Assembly (NCBI RefSeq): GCF_032883915.1
Contig: NZ_CP120717.1
Location: forward strand, 3,231,697 to 3,295,696
From: Endozoicomonas sp. 8E
GTDB taxonomy: Bacteria; Pseudomonadota; Gammaproteobacteria; Pseudomonadales; Endozoicomonadaceae
Length of the DNA: 64,000 bases
Direction: 5' to 3'
Within the stretch, counting starts at the first letter, position 1; every line of letters begins with the position of its first letter. Made by a program: the position numbers and the translations under genes. A model generated the notes under the pieces. That model had not been told where the DNA came from, did no database searches, and was given only the letters and a program-made list of their open reading frames with translations. Below, piece after piece: positions 8,358-16,850 of the stretch.

Positions 8358-9875
8358 CTATAGTTTCAACAATATGGCCAGAGTGACTATGACCCCCAAA
8401 CCATTGGTCACTGGGGCGGTACCTGATGATGAAGTCGGAACCGGACTGGTAGTGAAAGTCGTATTGGTAATAGAAGAAGAGGGCTGAGCGTCTGCCATGC
8501 AAGCAGCTGAGTCAAAGTAGAACTGACCCTCGACGTTGCTCAGTCCAGTTAAAGCAGTCACTGTGGAATCATTAATAGCCGTCCAGGTATTCACGATTTG
8601 GCAGAGTGTAGGTGGACTGCCAGTTGCCATGCCAACAGTTGAATTCGCGGACCTTTCGCACTCATCTGCCAGTGTTAATGGGTCAACGGCTTTCAGGCTG
8701 TGATTTGTAGGTTTTTGCCACGGACTGCCAGCCTGCAGGTGGTTACAGGCCAGAGCCAGTTGAATGCTGTCACTAACGACTATAGCTGCTGCTGTTACCC
8801 GGATCTGATTGCCTGCAAAATTATAAAGAGGAGGTTCTTCAATTTTACTGGTATGACCTATCAGAATGAATCCCCCTTGTATTAATTTTCCTTGACCAGC
8901 AAGTTCCTTGAAGGTCAGACCGACATTGGAAATATTGACCGTATTTCTGAAAACATCCATACTGGTTCCGGCTCCAAGCATTATCTCTCCCGCTCCTGCC
9001 ATTGTGCTTTGAAATATGTTCTCTATAGCAGCGACCCTCTGTGTCTGGTTCTTGATGGCAGGAAGTCGAATACGTATCCCTCTCTCGGGAGTTAAGTCTT
9101 TTATATGCGTTGGGACAGTGTTACCTGTAACTGTGTTATTGACGAACAGCAGGCCCGGGCCCGGACGACTGTCATTTTGGGCCGCATTCAGATGTTCTCT
9201 ACACTCAAGGTTAACCGCAGACTCGTAAGGAAGATGGAATACATTGTTGCCTAAAATCAGTCTCCGGTTAAAGCACTCTGCTAAAACAATCACATTAATT
9301 GGTCTGGGTAGCTTAGGTCCAGTTGGCAGGAAAGTAACGTGTCTTATATGGCTGTCTTCTGTTTCTCCAAACTGGAAGTTATAAGGGTTTCCAACCCTGA
9401 CCATCTGTTCATCTGTATAACCTGCGTCATTCTTGATGACGATTTCAAAACCGTCATTAGCGGCCCCAAGAATGTTCTGACCGTCTTTCAAAACGATTGC
9501 ACTGCCAATAGGGTAGTTAATCTGGGTAATGCCCGATGCAGGGTCAGGGGTGACGGATGGTATAGGTGTGGTTACATTAGTGACAGCCTCTGAGGAGAGC
9601 AGTATCACGGTGTTTTCAGGAAGCCGGTTTATCAACTGAGCAAAATCTTTTGTCGAATTGGCATTGAGAACAACGCATTGCCGCCCGCTGACAAGGCTAC
9701 TGTATAGATTTAGCCGTTGCTGAACCCCTGTCGTTTGTCCTGACAGAGAGTCACACGCCACCGCTGCAGGGTGTATTGTGGTTGGAGTCTGGGTCGTCTG
9801 AGCCTGCAGACTCAGAGCCAGTAGCAGGAATACTGTGACGATTAATCGAGCAAAATAATGTTGCAACTTAATCAT
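8358..9875 (-). CDS. Family A copy A5: exported beta-helix-like surface protein
   Basis: 505 residues; a compact copy with almost no N-terminal linker (residues 27-40). Signal peptide MIKLQHYFARLIVTVFLLLA ending LSLQAQ. Block 1: GQTTGVQQRLNLYSSLVSGRQC; then a Thr/Pro linker; block 2: YPIGSAIVLKDGQNILGAAN, with N instead of the usual D. Then HVTFLPTGP, AECFNRRLILGNNVFHLP, GPGLLFVNNTVTG, LACNHLQAG, NTWTAIN and NVEGQFYFD, and a tail ending LGVIVTLAILLKL. From this copy onward the array belongs to a subgroup distinct from A2-A4 (VRVG-NFQFGETEDSHIRH in place of the A2-type segment). Function unknown. Confidence 0.88.
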   Translation of the reverse strand: MIKLQHYFARLIVTVFLLLALSLQAQTTQTPTTIHPAAVACDSLSGQTTGVQQRLNLYSSLVSGRQCVVLNANSTKDFAQLINRLPENTVILLSSEAVTNVTTPIPSVTPDPASGITQINYPIGSAIVLKDGQNILGAANDGFEIVIKNDAGYTDEQMVRVGNPYNFQFGETEDSHIRHVTFLPTGPKLPRPINVIVLAECFNRRLILGNNVFHLPYESAVNLECREHLNAAQNDSRPGPGLLFVNNTVTGNTVPTHIKDLTPERGIRIRLPAIKNQTQRVAAIENIFQSTMAGAGEIMLGAGTSMDVFRNTVNISNVGLTFKELAGQGKLIQGGFILIGHTSKIEEPPLYNFAGNQIRVTAAAIVVSDSIQLALACNHLQAGSPWQKPTNHSLKAVDPLTLADECERSANSTVGMATGSPPTLCQIVNTWTAINDSTVTALTGLSNVEGQFYFDSAACMADAQPSSSITNTTFTTSPVPTSSSGTAPVTNGLGVIVTLAILLKL

Positions 9876-9900
9876 TTTCAGAACTCTTCATAAAAAGTCG

Positions 9901-9950
9901 ATGGCAAGCCTGGACTCTTCATAAATACTTATCCATTAACGATAACAGGG
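9901..9950 (-). promoter_or_regulatory. Family A upstream block of A5
   Basis: Diverged copy of the conserved block (GTTAATGGATAAGTATTTATG), with TATTTA at the -10 position and CCAGGCTTGCC instead of CTAGGCTTCC. Confidence 0.5.
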
Positions 9951-10078
9951 CGTTTCTATAGAATAGGTGGTTTTTTCTGCCTATTCTTCCCCTGGCTTTC
10001 TGCCAAAGTTGCAGTTCTGACGACAGAGCCATTCACATGCGGGGTTTTGCCACGGCCTCTATAAACCGGAGGGACGTA

Positions 10079-11581
10079 TCATTTCAGGTATAGATTCAAT
10101 AATAGGGTCAGAGTGGTCATGACACCCAAAGCAGCTCTCATGGAGGTCACAGCCGCCGATGAATGGTGGGCCACTGCTATACGGATACCTGGAGCTGAGA
10201 GAGCACTGAACAGCTGGCAGACTTCTGAGTCAAACAAAAACTGACCTTCGAAGTTGACCAGTCCAGTGCATGCAGTCGCTGTGGAGTTATAGATTGCCGT
10301 CCAGGTATTTGCATCCCTGCTAGTGTATGAAGTGTGTGCTGGTCTGGCAACGGGTGGACTCAATGGTCTTAGACATTCATCTGCTATCAGTAATGGATCA
10401 ACCGCTTTCAGGCTGAATTGTTTTAAAAGTTGTCGCCACGGAGTGACTGCTTGCAGGTGGTTACAAGCCATTGCCAGTTCAAGAGGTGGACTGACAGCTA
10501 AAGCTGTCCCTGTCACCCGTATCTGATTGCCTGCAAGATTAAAGAGAGGACGTTCTGAACCGGTATTTTTTATATGGCTCACCAGAGCAAATCCACATTC
10601 TCTTTGTTGTCGTTGACTTCTGGCGGCGCGATGTGTGGTACCGGCATTGTTAATATCGATTGTGTTTCTGAAAACATCCATACTGGTTCCGGGTCCAAGA
10701 ATAAACTCACCCGCGTCTGCCATCCTGCCACGGAAGGTGTTGCCGTTAACAGCGATTCTCATCGACTGATTCTTGATGGCAGGAAGATGAATAAATAGCC
10801 CTTCTTCAGGGATATAGTCCAGGTACCATGTGTTAATTTTGTTGCCTATGACCGTATTGTTGGTGAACAGCAGGCCCGGGCCCGGGCGTCTGTCATTGAC
10901 CGACGCATCCAGAGGTTGTTTGCAATCAAGATCCACGGCGGACCAGTCAGGAAGATGGAACAGGTTGTTTTCTAAAATCAGCCTCCGGTTGTAGCACTCG
11001 GCGAAAACAATAGCGCCGATGGGCGGAAAGTACTCAGGATAAGTTGGCAGGAAAGTAATGTGACTTATATGACTGTCTCTTGTTTCTCCAAACTGGAAGT
11101 TGGCAGTGGCTCCGACCCTGACCATATATTTGTTTGTATACTTTGACACCGGCGTGATGATGATTTCAAAACCGTCATCAGCAGCCCCGATAATGTCTTG
11201 CCCGTCCTTCAAAACGATTTCGCTATTAATGAAGTACTTGACCGGTACTGTACCTGTCACAGGGTAAAAGGATGAAGAAGGCGTCACGTCAGGGACAGTG
11301 TTGGACGAAAGCAGTATCACAGTGTTTTCAGGAATCTGATTGATCAAATGAGCTAAATCCTTTTTCGGTTCAGCACTGAGAACGATGCATTGTCGTCCAC
11401 GAACAAGGTTTGCGTACTGTTTGAGCCGTTGCTGAACCCCTGCCGACTTTCCCAAAAGAGAGTCACAGGAAACCCTTGCAGGGAGCTGGGGAGGCGGAGT
11501 TTTCTGAGCCTGAACAGTCAGAGTCTGTAAAAGGAATACTGTGGTGATTAAACAGGCCAGATAATGTTGCAGCCTGTTCAT
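10079..11581 (-). CDS. Family A copy A6: exported beta-helix-like surface protein
   Basis: 500 residues from the ATG at 11579-11581, chosen because MNRLQHYLACL matches the family N-terminus; the frame is open to 11644 and that region is the conserved upstream block. Signal peptide to about residue 26 (LTVQAQ). Block 1: GKSAGVQQRLKQYANLVRGRQC. Block 2: YFINSEIVLKDGQDIIGAAD. Then ITFLPTYPEY, AECYNRRLILENNLFHLP, GPGLLFTNNTVIGN, MACNHLQAV, NTWTAIY and NFEGQFLFDSEVC. The tail is unusual in ending LLLNLYLK, with a final Lys. Function unknown. Confidence 0.88.
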   Translation of the reverse strand: MNRLQHYLACLITTVFLLQTLTVQAQKTPPPQLPARVSCDSLLGKSAGVQQRLKQYANLVRGRQCIVLSAEPKKDLAHLINQIPENTVILLSSNTVPDVTPSSSFYPVTGTVPVKYFINSEIVLKDGQDIIGAADDGFEIIITPVSKYTNKYMVRVGATANFQFGETRDSHISHITFLPTYPEYFPPIGAIVFAECYNRRLILENNLFHLPDWSAVDLDCKQPLDASVNDRRPGPGLLFTNNTVIGNKINTWYLDYIPEEGLFIHLPAIKNQSMRIAVNGNTFRGRMADAGEFILGPGTSMDVFRNTIDINNAGTTHRAARSQRQQRECGFALVSHIKNTGSERPLFNLAGNQIRVTGTALAVSPPLELAMACNHLQAVTPWRQLLKQFSLKAVDPLLIADECLRPLSPPVARPAHTSYTSRDANTWTAIYNSTATACTGLVNFEGQFLFDSEVCQLFSALSAPGIRIAVAHHSSAAVTSMRAALGVMTTLTLLLNLYLK

Positions 11582-11605
11582 AGTCAGGGCTCCCTGGAAA
11601 AGTAG

Positions 11606-11650
11606 ATAGGAAGCCTGGACTCTGCACTTGTACTTATCCATCAAACTCTA
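11606..11650 (-). promoter_or_regulatory. Family A upstream block of A6
   Basis: Conserved block reading GATGGATAAGTACAAGTG then CAGAGTCCAGGCTTCC on the minus strand; the -10-like box is weaker (TACAAG) than in A1, A3 or A10. Confidence 0.45.
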
Positions 11651-11736
11651 TTCCCGCGCTTTTGAGTGTCGTAAAACCCATGGTAACCAGATTTTTGCAA
11701 CGGCCTTTTTAAACCTTAGGGATGAATTAGCCCGGG

Positions 11737-13230
11737 TTACAGAGTCAATAAAATGGCCAGAGTTGTTATGACAGCCAAGCCAGTAGTCACTGCGGTTGTA
11801 CCTGCTGAAAAACTGGGGAACGCGGCGTTAATGGAAGCTGTGTCGGTAATAGAAGCAGGGGATCTGATTGCTGTCTGGCAGATGTCTGAGTCAAAAAAAA
11901 ACGGACCTTCGAAGTTGATCAGTCCGCTGCAGGCAGTCGCCGGGGAGTTATTTATAGCCGCCCAGGTATTCATGACATGGCCGTTTGAAAACAGAATGAG
12001 TGTGGCCGTGACAGCTGCAGAACCTGGAGTGGGCAATAAAACGGTTGAACTGACGAAGGTTTCGCACTCAGCTGCCAGTGGTAATGGATCTGCAGCTTTC
12101 AGGATGAATTGTGGTTGAAGTTGTCGCCATGGGTTGACTGCCTGCAGCTGGTTACAAGCCAGAGCCAGTGTAAGGGGTGTGCTGACGGTTATAGCCGTCC
12201 CTGTTACATAGATCTGATTGCCGGCCAGATTAAAGAGAGGACGTTCTGCGTCGGTATTAGCATAACCTGTAAGAACAAAACCTCGTTGGGGTTGTCCTTC
12301 GGCAATGTAAATCACGGCTCTATTTCTGAAAACATCCATACTGGCTCCGGGTCCAAGATTAAACTCACCTGCATATGCCATTTTGCCCACGAACAGGTTC
12401 CCAATAACTGCGACCCTCTTCGAATGGTTCATGATGTTGGGAAGGTTAATATAGACCCCTCCATCGGGAATAGTTCCATGGTGCATCGCACTGACGGTGT
12501 CAACTCTGAGCGTGTTATTGGCGAACAGCAGACCCGGGCCGGGACGTGTGGCATTGGCCGATGCATTCAGAGGTTCTTTGCAATCAATGTAAACTGCGGC
12601 CGATTTGGGAAGAAAGAAAAAGTTGTCTTTTACAATTAATCTTCGGTTATAGCACTCTGCGAAAATAATGGTGTTGACCGGCCTGTGGTGTTTAGGTCCA
12701 GTAGACAGGAAAGTAATGTGTCTTATATGACTGTCTCTTGTTTTTTCAAACTGAAAGTTGTCAGTGGTTCCAGCCCTGATCATCTCTTTCTTTTGATAAT
12801 ATGAGTGAAACGTAATGACGATTATAAAACCGTCATCAGCAGCCCCGAGAATGTCGTGACCGTCCTTTAAAACTATCTCTCTGCCAATAAAGTACTTAAC
12901 CGGTATTATACCTGTCGCTGGGGTGACAGTTGGGGCAGTGGTATTGGAAGAGAGTAGTATAACGGTGTTCTCGGGAATCTGTTTTATCAGCTCACTTAAA
13001 TCATCTGCAGGGTTGGCAGTGAGAACAATGCATTGTCGTCCGCTAACAAGTTTACTGTACTGGTTTAGTCGTTGACTAACCCCCGTCGTCTGTCCTCTAA
13101 GAGAGTTGCACGCTGTTGGAAGGCTTGTTGTGGCTGAAGATTGAGTCGTTGTCTGGGCCTTTAAACTCAGAGTATGAAAGAGGAATACAGGGGCGATTAA
13201 CCAGGCCGTATAATGCTGCAACTTAATCAT
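11737..13230 (-). CDS. Family A copy A7: exported beta-helix-like surface protein
   Basis: 497 residues. Signal peptide MIKLQHYTAWLIAPVFLFHT ending LSLKAQ; very short linker; block 1: GQTTGVSQRLNQYSKLVSGRQC; block 2: YFIGREIVLKDGHDILGAAD, with H for the usual Q. Then HITFLSTGP, AECYNRRLIVKDNFFFLP, GPGLLFANNTLRV, LACNQLQAV, NTWAAIN and NFEGPFFFDSDIC; tail LAVITTLAILLTL. The spacer to A8 is only 80 bp and lacks the AATGGATAAGTATAAA part of the usual upstream block, so this copy may depend on transcription from A8. Function unknown. Confidence 0.87.
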   Translation of the reverse strand: MIKLQHYTAWLIAPVFLFHTLSLKAQTTTQSSATTSLPTACNSLRGQTTGVSQRLNQYSKLVSGRQCIVLTANPADDLSELIKQIPENTVILLSSNTTAPTVTPATGIIPVKYFIGREIVLKDGHDILGAADDGFIIVITFHSYYQKKEMIRAGTTDNFQFEKTRDSHIRHITFLSTGPKHHRPVNTIIFAECYNRRLIVKDNFFFLPKSAAVYIDCKEPLNASANATRPGPGLLFANNTLRVDTVSAMHHGTIPDGGVYINLPNIMNHSKRVAVIGNLFVGKMAYAGEFNLGPGASMDVFRNRAVIYIAEGQPQRGFVLTGYANTDAERPLFNLAGNQIYVTGTAITVSTPLTLALACNQLQAVNPWRQLQPQFILKAADPLPLAAECETFVSSTVLLPTPGSAAVTATLILFSNGHVMNTWAAINNSPATACSGLINFEGPFFFDSDICQTAIRSPASITDTASINAAFPSFSAGTTAVTTGLAVITTLAILLTL

Positions 13231-13310
13231 GTTCAGAACCTTTTGGAAGAATCGACAGGATGCCCGGACGCTTCATCCCTCTGGCCTTTAAGCCGAAGGG
13301 ATGGGTTCGG

Positions 13311-14819
13311 TTACAGATTCAACAATAGCGCCAGGGCTGTTATGACAACCAAACCCGTTGTTACTGAGGTTGTAGCCGTTGATGAATCGGAGCCTATGTT
13401 ACCGGCAGGCCTGTTGTTATTGCCTGGAGATAGTGTAGTCGCTTTCAGACAGTCTTCCGGGCCAAAGAAGAACTTTCCTTCAACGTTGGTCAGTCCACTC
13501 AAGGCGTTGATCGAGCAGTTATTGATGGCCGTCCAGCTATTCTCGATCTGGCTGATTGTATAGGAACCGGAAGCGGGTGTTGACATAACAAAGGTTGAAC
13601 TCACGAATTTTTTGCACTCACCTGCAAGGGGAAATGGATCAGCGGCTTTCAGGGTGAATTCTTTGTATAGTTGTAGCCACGGGCTGTATCCCTGCAGGTG
13701 GTTACAAGCCAGAGCCAGTTCAAGGGGTGGAATGACAGTCAGGGCTCTCCCTGTTACCCGGATCTGGTTGCCTGCCAAATTGTAGAGTGGACGTTCTGCA
13801 TCACTTTCTGAATGACCTTTGAGAACGAAACCACTTCTTCGTGTTTTTCGCAGGCCAGTAGTGTCGAGAAGAGTGGGGCCAGCATTGATAATGTCGACCC
13901 TGTTTCTGAAAACATCCATACTGTTTCCGGGTCCAAGTTCAAACTGACCTGCATCTGCCATTACGCCCCTGATTGTGTTCCCGATAAGCGCGACTCTCTT
14001 TGACTGATTCCTGATGGCAGGAAGACTGATAAATACCCCCTCTCTGGGAATGGTGATTGTGTAGTCTTTCGTACTGATGATCTTACCGATAACCGTGTTA
14101 TTGGTGAACAGCAAGCCAGGGCCCTGATTCCAGACATTGACAGACGCATCCAGAATATTTCTGCAATCAAGGTCAACCGCAGACCAGTTAGGAAGATGAA
14201 ATAGGTTGTCTTCTACAATCAGTCTCCGGTTATAGCACTCTGCGAAAACAATGGTGTTAACGGGGTGCTGGTCCAAAGGTCCGGTCGGAAGGAAAGTCAG
14301 ATGACTTAGACGATTGTCACTGGTTCTGCCAAAATGGAAATTGTCAGCGGTTCCAACCCTGACCATATTTTTATCCCGAAAACGTCCCCAAAGCGAAATA
14401 ACGATTTCAAAACCATCATCAGCAGCCCCAAGAATGAACTGACCATTCTTCAAAACTATTTCATTCTTAATGTAATAGTGAATCCGGGTTTTTCCTGTCA
14501 AGGAGGGAGTGGTTGGGAAAATCGTGTGCGAGGAGAGCAGTATAACTCTGTTATCCGGAAGCTGTTTTATCAACTCACTTAAATCTTCTGCAGGGTTAGC
14601 ACTGAAAACAGTGCAATGCCGTCCGCGAATCAGTTTGCTGTATTGGGTCGCTCGTTGCCTAACCCCCATCGTGTGATTCATAAGTGGCAATGCAACAGAC
14701 TTGCATTCGGTCGGGTCAAGTTTATTATTGCGGTGAGCGCCCGGAACCTCCTGGTTCAGAGCCTGTAACAGAAATAAAGGAGCAATCAACCGGGCCAGAT
14801 AATGTTGCAGTTTGATCAT
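13311..14819 (-). CDS. Family A copy A8: exported beta-helix-like surface protein, diverged N-terminus
   Basis: 502 residues. Signal peptide MIKLQHYLARLIAPLFLLQA, then a non-standard charged stretch (EVPGAHRNNKLDPTE) instead of a Thr-rich linker. Block 1 is diverged: MNHTMGVRQRATQYSKLIRG followed by RHCTVFSANP. Block 2: YYIKNEIVLKNGQFILGAAD. Then LTFLPTGPLD, AECYNRRLIVEDNLFHLP, GPGLLFTNNTVIGK, LACNHLQGY, NSWTAIN and NVEGKFFFGPEDC; tail VVITALALLLNL. The upstream block is present only in a diverged form near 14831-14870. Function unknown. Confidence 0.87.
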   Translation of the reverse strand: MIKLQHYLARLIAPLFLLQALNQEVPGAHRNNKLDPTECKSVALPLMNHTMGVRQRATQYSKLIRGRHCTVFSANPAEDLSELIKQLPDNRVILLSSHTIFPTTPSLTGKTRIHYYIKNEIVLKNGQFILGAADDGFEIVISLWGRFRDKNMVRVGTADNFHFGRTSDNRLSHLTFLPTGPLDQHPVNTIVFAECYNRRLIVEDNLFHLPNWSAVDLDCRNILDASVNVWNQGPGLLFTNNTVIGKIISTKDYTITIPREGVFISLPAIRNQSKRVALIGNTIRGVMADAGQFELGPGNSMDVFRNRVDIINAGPTLLDTTGLRKTRRSGFVLKGHSESDAERPLYNLAGNQIRVTGRALTVIPPLELALACNHLQGYSPWLQLYKEFTLKAADPFPLAGECKKFVSSTFVMSTPASGSYTISQIENSWTAINNCSINALSGLTNVEGKFFFGPEDCLKATTLSPGNNNRPAGNIGSDSSTATTSVTTGLVVITALALLLNL

Positions 14820-14907
14820 GCTGGGTCATACTCTTGGACGCTGCAATTTTACTCATCTATTAATCAAAACCGTTTGCCATGCTTGCGTGGGGATGAATAA
14901 GCTCAGG

Positions 14908-16761
14908 TCATAGAGATAACAATATGGCCAGAGTGACTATGACTCCCAGGGCAGAAGTAGTCACCAGATTTGTAACCGCTGACGAAGTGGGGATTACAGG
15001 GGTAATGAAAGTCTTGACGGTATCATGGGTCCTGCTGTTAATGGCTGTCGTATCGGTAATAAAAAAAGCGTGGGTCATCATATTAACTGTCTGGCAGACT
15101 TCTTTGTCAAAGAAGAACTGACCTTCGAAGTTGAGCAATCCGCTGCAGGCGTTGGCAGTGGAACCATTGATGGCGGTCCAGGTGTTCCTGATCTGGTTGA
15201 TTGTATAGGAATTGGGTGTTGGCATGACAAGGGTTGAGTAAGGAGTTGGTCTGTCAAAGGTTGAGTTTGGAGTTGGCATACCAACGGTTGATTCCAGACC
15301 TGGCATGACAGAGGTAGAGTTTGGAGTTGACAGGCCAGCGGTTGATTCCAGACCCGGCATGACAGAGGTAGAGTCTGGAGTTGATAGGCCAGTGGTTGAT
15401 TCCAGACCTGGCATGACAGAGGTAGAGTCTGTAGTTGACAGGCCAGCGGTTGATTTTGGAGCTTGTGTGGAAACGGTTGAATTCAGGGTTGGTATGTCAA
15501 CGGTTGAGTATAGAGTTGGCATGTCAATGGTTGAGTCAGGTGTAGGTATGACAATGGATGAACTCATCACTCTTCCGCACTCATTTCCCAGTGGTAACGG
15601 GTTAGCAGATTTCAGGCTGATTGTTGGTTGAAGTTGTAGCCAGGGACTGACAGCCTGCAGGTGATTGCAAGCCAGGGCCAGTTTAAGGGGACCACTGACG
15701 GTTATAGCGGCTGCTGTAGCCCGGATCTGATTGCCTGCCAGATTATAGACAGGAGGTTCAGAGTCGCTGTCTTTGTGGCCTATGAGAGCAAAGCCTCCCT
15801 GCAGTGATTGTTGTTGACCACGGGCGCTGCGCAGTGTGATACCGATATTAGAAATGGCGACTCTGTTTCTAAAGACATCCAAACGGGCACCGGGCCCAAG
15901 AATAAATTCACCGGCTTCTGCCATTCTGCCCAAGAATCTGTTGCCAATAACCGCGAGTCTCTGTGACTGATTCTGGATGGCTGGAAGGTTAATGTGTATC
16001 CCTTCTTCGGCAAAAAAGAGGCCGAACAGCGTTCTGATACCAGCACCAAGGATCAAATTATTAGCGAACAGCAGGCCCGGGCCCGGTTGATTAACATTGG
16101 CGGATGCATCCAGAGGTTTTTTGCAATCAAGATTAATCGCCGTCCAATAAGGAAGAAGGAACTCGTTGTTTTCCATAATCAGTTTTCGGTTATAGCACTC
16201 TGCTAAAACAATTGCGTTAACTGGACTACGGTACCTGGGGCCTTTTGGCACGAAAGTAACGTGCCTTATATGACTGCTTTTTGTTTTTTCAAACTGGAAG
16301 TTGTCACGGGTTCCAACCCTGATCATAAATTTCTCTTTATAACTTGGCTTAAGCTTAATCACGATTTGAAAACCGTCATCAGCTGCGCCAATAATGTCCT
16401 GCCCGTCCTTCAAAACGATTTCACTATTAATAAAGTAGTCAATCGGGGTGTCACCTGTTGGGTGGATAATGGGTCGAATCGTCGTATGGGACGAGAGCAG
16501 TATCACAGTATTTTCAGGAATTCGATTGATCAGCTGAGCGCTATCCATCCTTGGGTCTGAACTGAGAACAACACACTTTCGTCCACGAACAAGTTCACTG
16601 TACTGGTCAAGCCGCTGACGAACCCCCGTCGGTTGTTTTGAAAGAGAGTCGCACCAATCTGTTGGAAGTGGTGGCTGAGTCACCTGAGCTTCCGGATTCA
16701 GAGCCTGTAAAAGGAATACAGGAACGATAAAACGGGCTAAATAATACTGTAACTTGTTCAT
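14908..16761 (-). CDS. Family A copy A9: exported beta-helix-like surface protein with long second linker
   Basis: 617 residues. It has a short N-terminal linker but a greatly expanded second linker (about residues 415-530) made of 18-residue units such as STTGLSTPDSTSVMPGLE plus looser STxxMPTPN units, rich in Ser, Thr and Pro. Signal peptide MNKLQYYLARFIVPVFLLQA. Block 1: KQPTGVRQRLDQYSELVRGRKC. Block 2: YFINSEIVLKDGQDIIGAAD. Then HVTFVPKGP, AECYNRKLIMENNEFLLP, GPGLLFANNLILG, LACNHLQAV, NTWTAIN and NFEGQFFFDKEVC; tail ALGVIVTLAILLSL. It shows that both linkers can expand. Function unknown. Confidence 0.88.
   Translation of the reverse strand: MNKLQYYLARFIVPVFLLQALNPEAQVTQPPLPTDWCDSLSKQPTGVRQRLDQYSELVRGRKCVVLSSDPRMDSAQLINRIPENTVILLSSHTTIRPIIHPTGDTPIDYFINSEIVLKDGQDIIGAADDGFQIVIKLKPSYKEKFMIRVGTRDNFQFEKTKSSHIRHVTFVPKGPRYRSPVNAIVLAECYNRKLIMENNEFLLPYWTAINLDCKKPLDASANVNQPGPGLLFANNLILGAGIRTLFGLFFAEEGIHINLPAIQNQSQRLAVIGNRFLGRMAEAGEFILGPGARLDVFRNRVAISNIGITLRSARGQQQSLQGGFALIGHKDSDSEPPVYNLAGNQIRATAAAITVSGPLKLALACNHLQAVSPWLQLQPTISLKSANPLPLGNECGRVMSSSIVIPTPDSTIDMPTLYSTVDIPTLNSTVSTQAPKSTAGLSTTDSTSVMPGLESTTGLSTPDSTSVMPGLESTAGLSTPNSTSVMPGLESTVGMPTPNSTFDRPTPYSTLVMPTPNSYTINQIRNTWTAINGSTANACSGLLNFEGQFFFDKEVCQTVNMMTHAFFITDTTAINSRTHDTVKTFITPVIPTSSAVTNLVTTSALGVIVTLAILLSL
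15301..15462. repeat. Three 54-bp tandem repeats in the A9 second linker
   Basis: Direct repeats starting at 15301, 15355 and 15409, differing at only a few bases except at the end of the third unit. They encode 18-residue Ser/Thr/Pro-rich units on the minus strand and preserve the frame. Confidence 0.85.
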
Positions 16762-16774
16762 ATTCAGGACTACC

Positions 16775-16830
16775 GATAAATCTAGATAGGAAGCCTAGAC
16801 GTTGCATTTACAATTAGCCATCAGTCTCTT
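16775..16830 (-). promoter_or_regulatory. Family A upstream block of A9
   Basis: Conserved block, here GATGGCTAATTGTAAATG then CAACGTCTAGGCTTCC on the minus strand. TGTAAAT replaces the TATAAAT seen in the better copies. Confidence 0.5.
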
Positions 16831-16850
16831 TAAGGAGGAGGAGATTTAGT

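Noticed and set aside
15305-15631. Plus-strand frame opposite the A9 linker (MTEVEFGVDRPAV units)
   Set aside because: Antisense reading of the 54-bp repeats.
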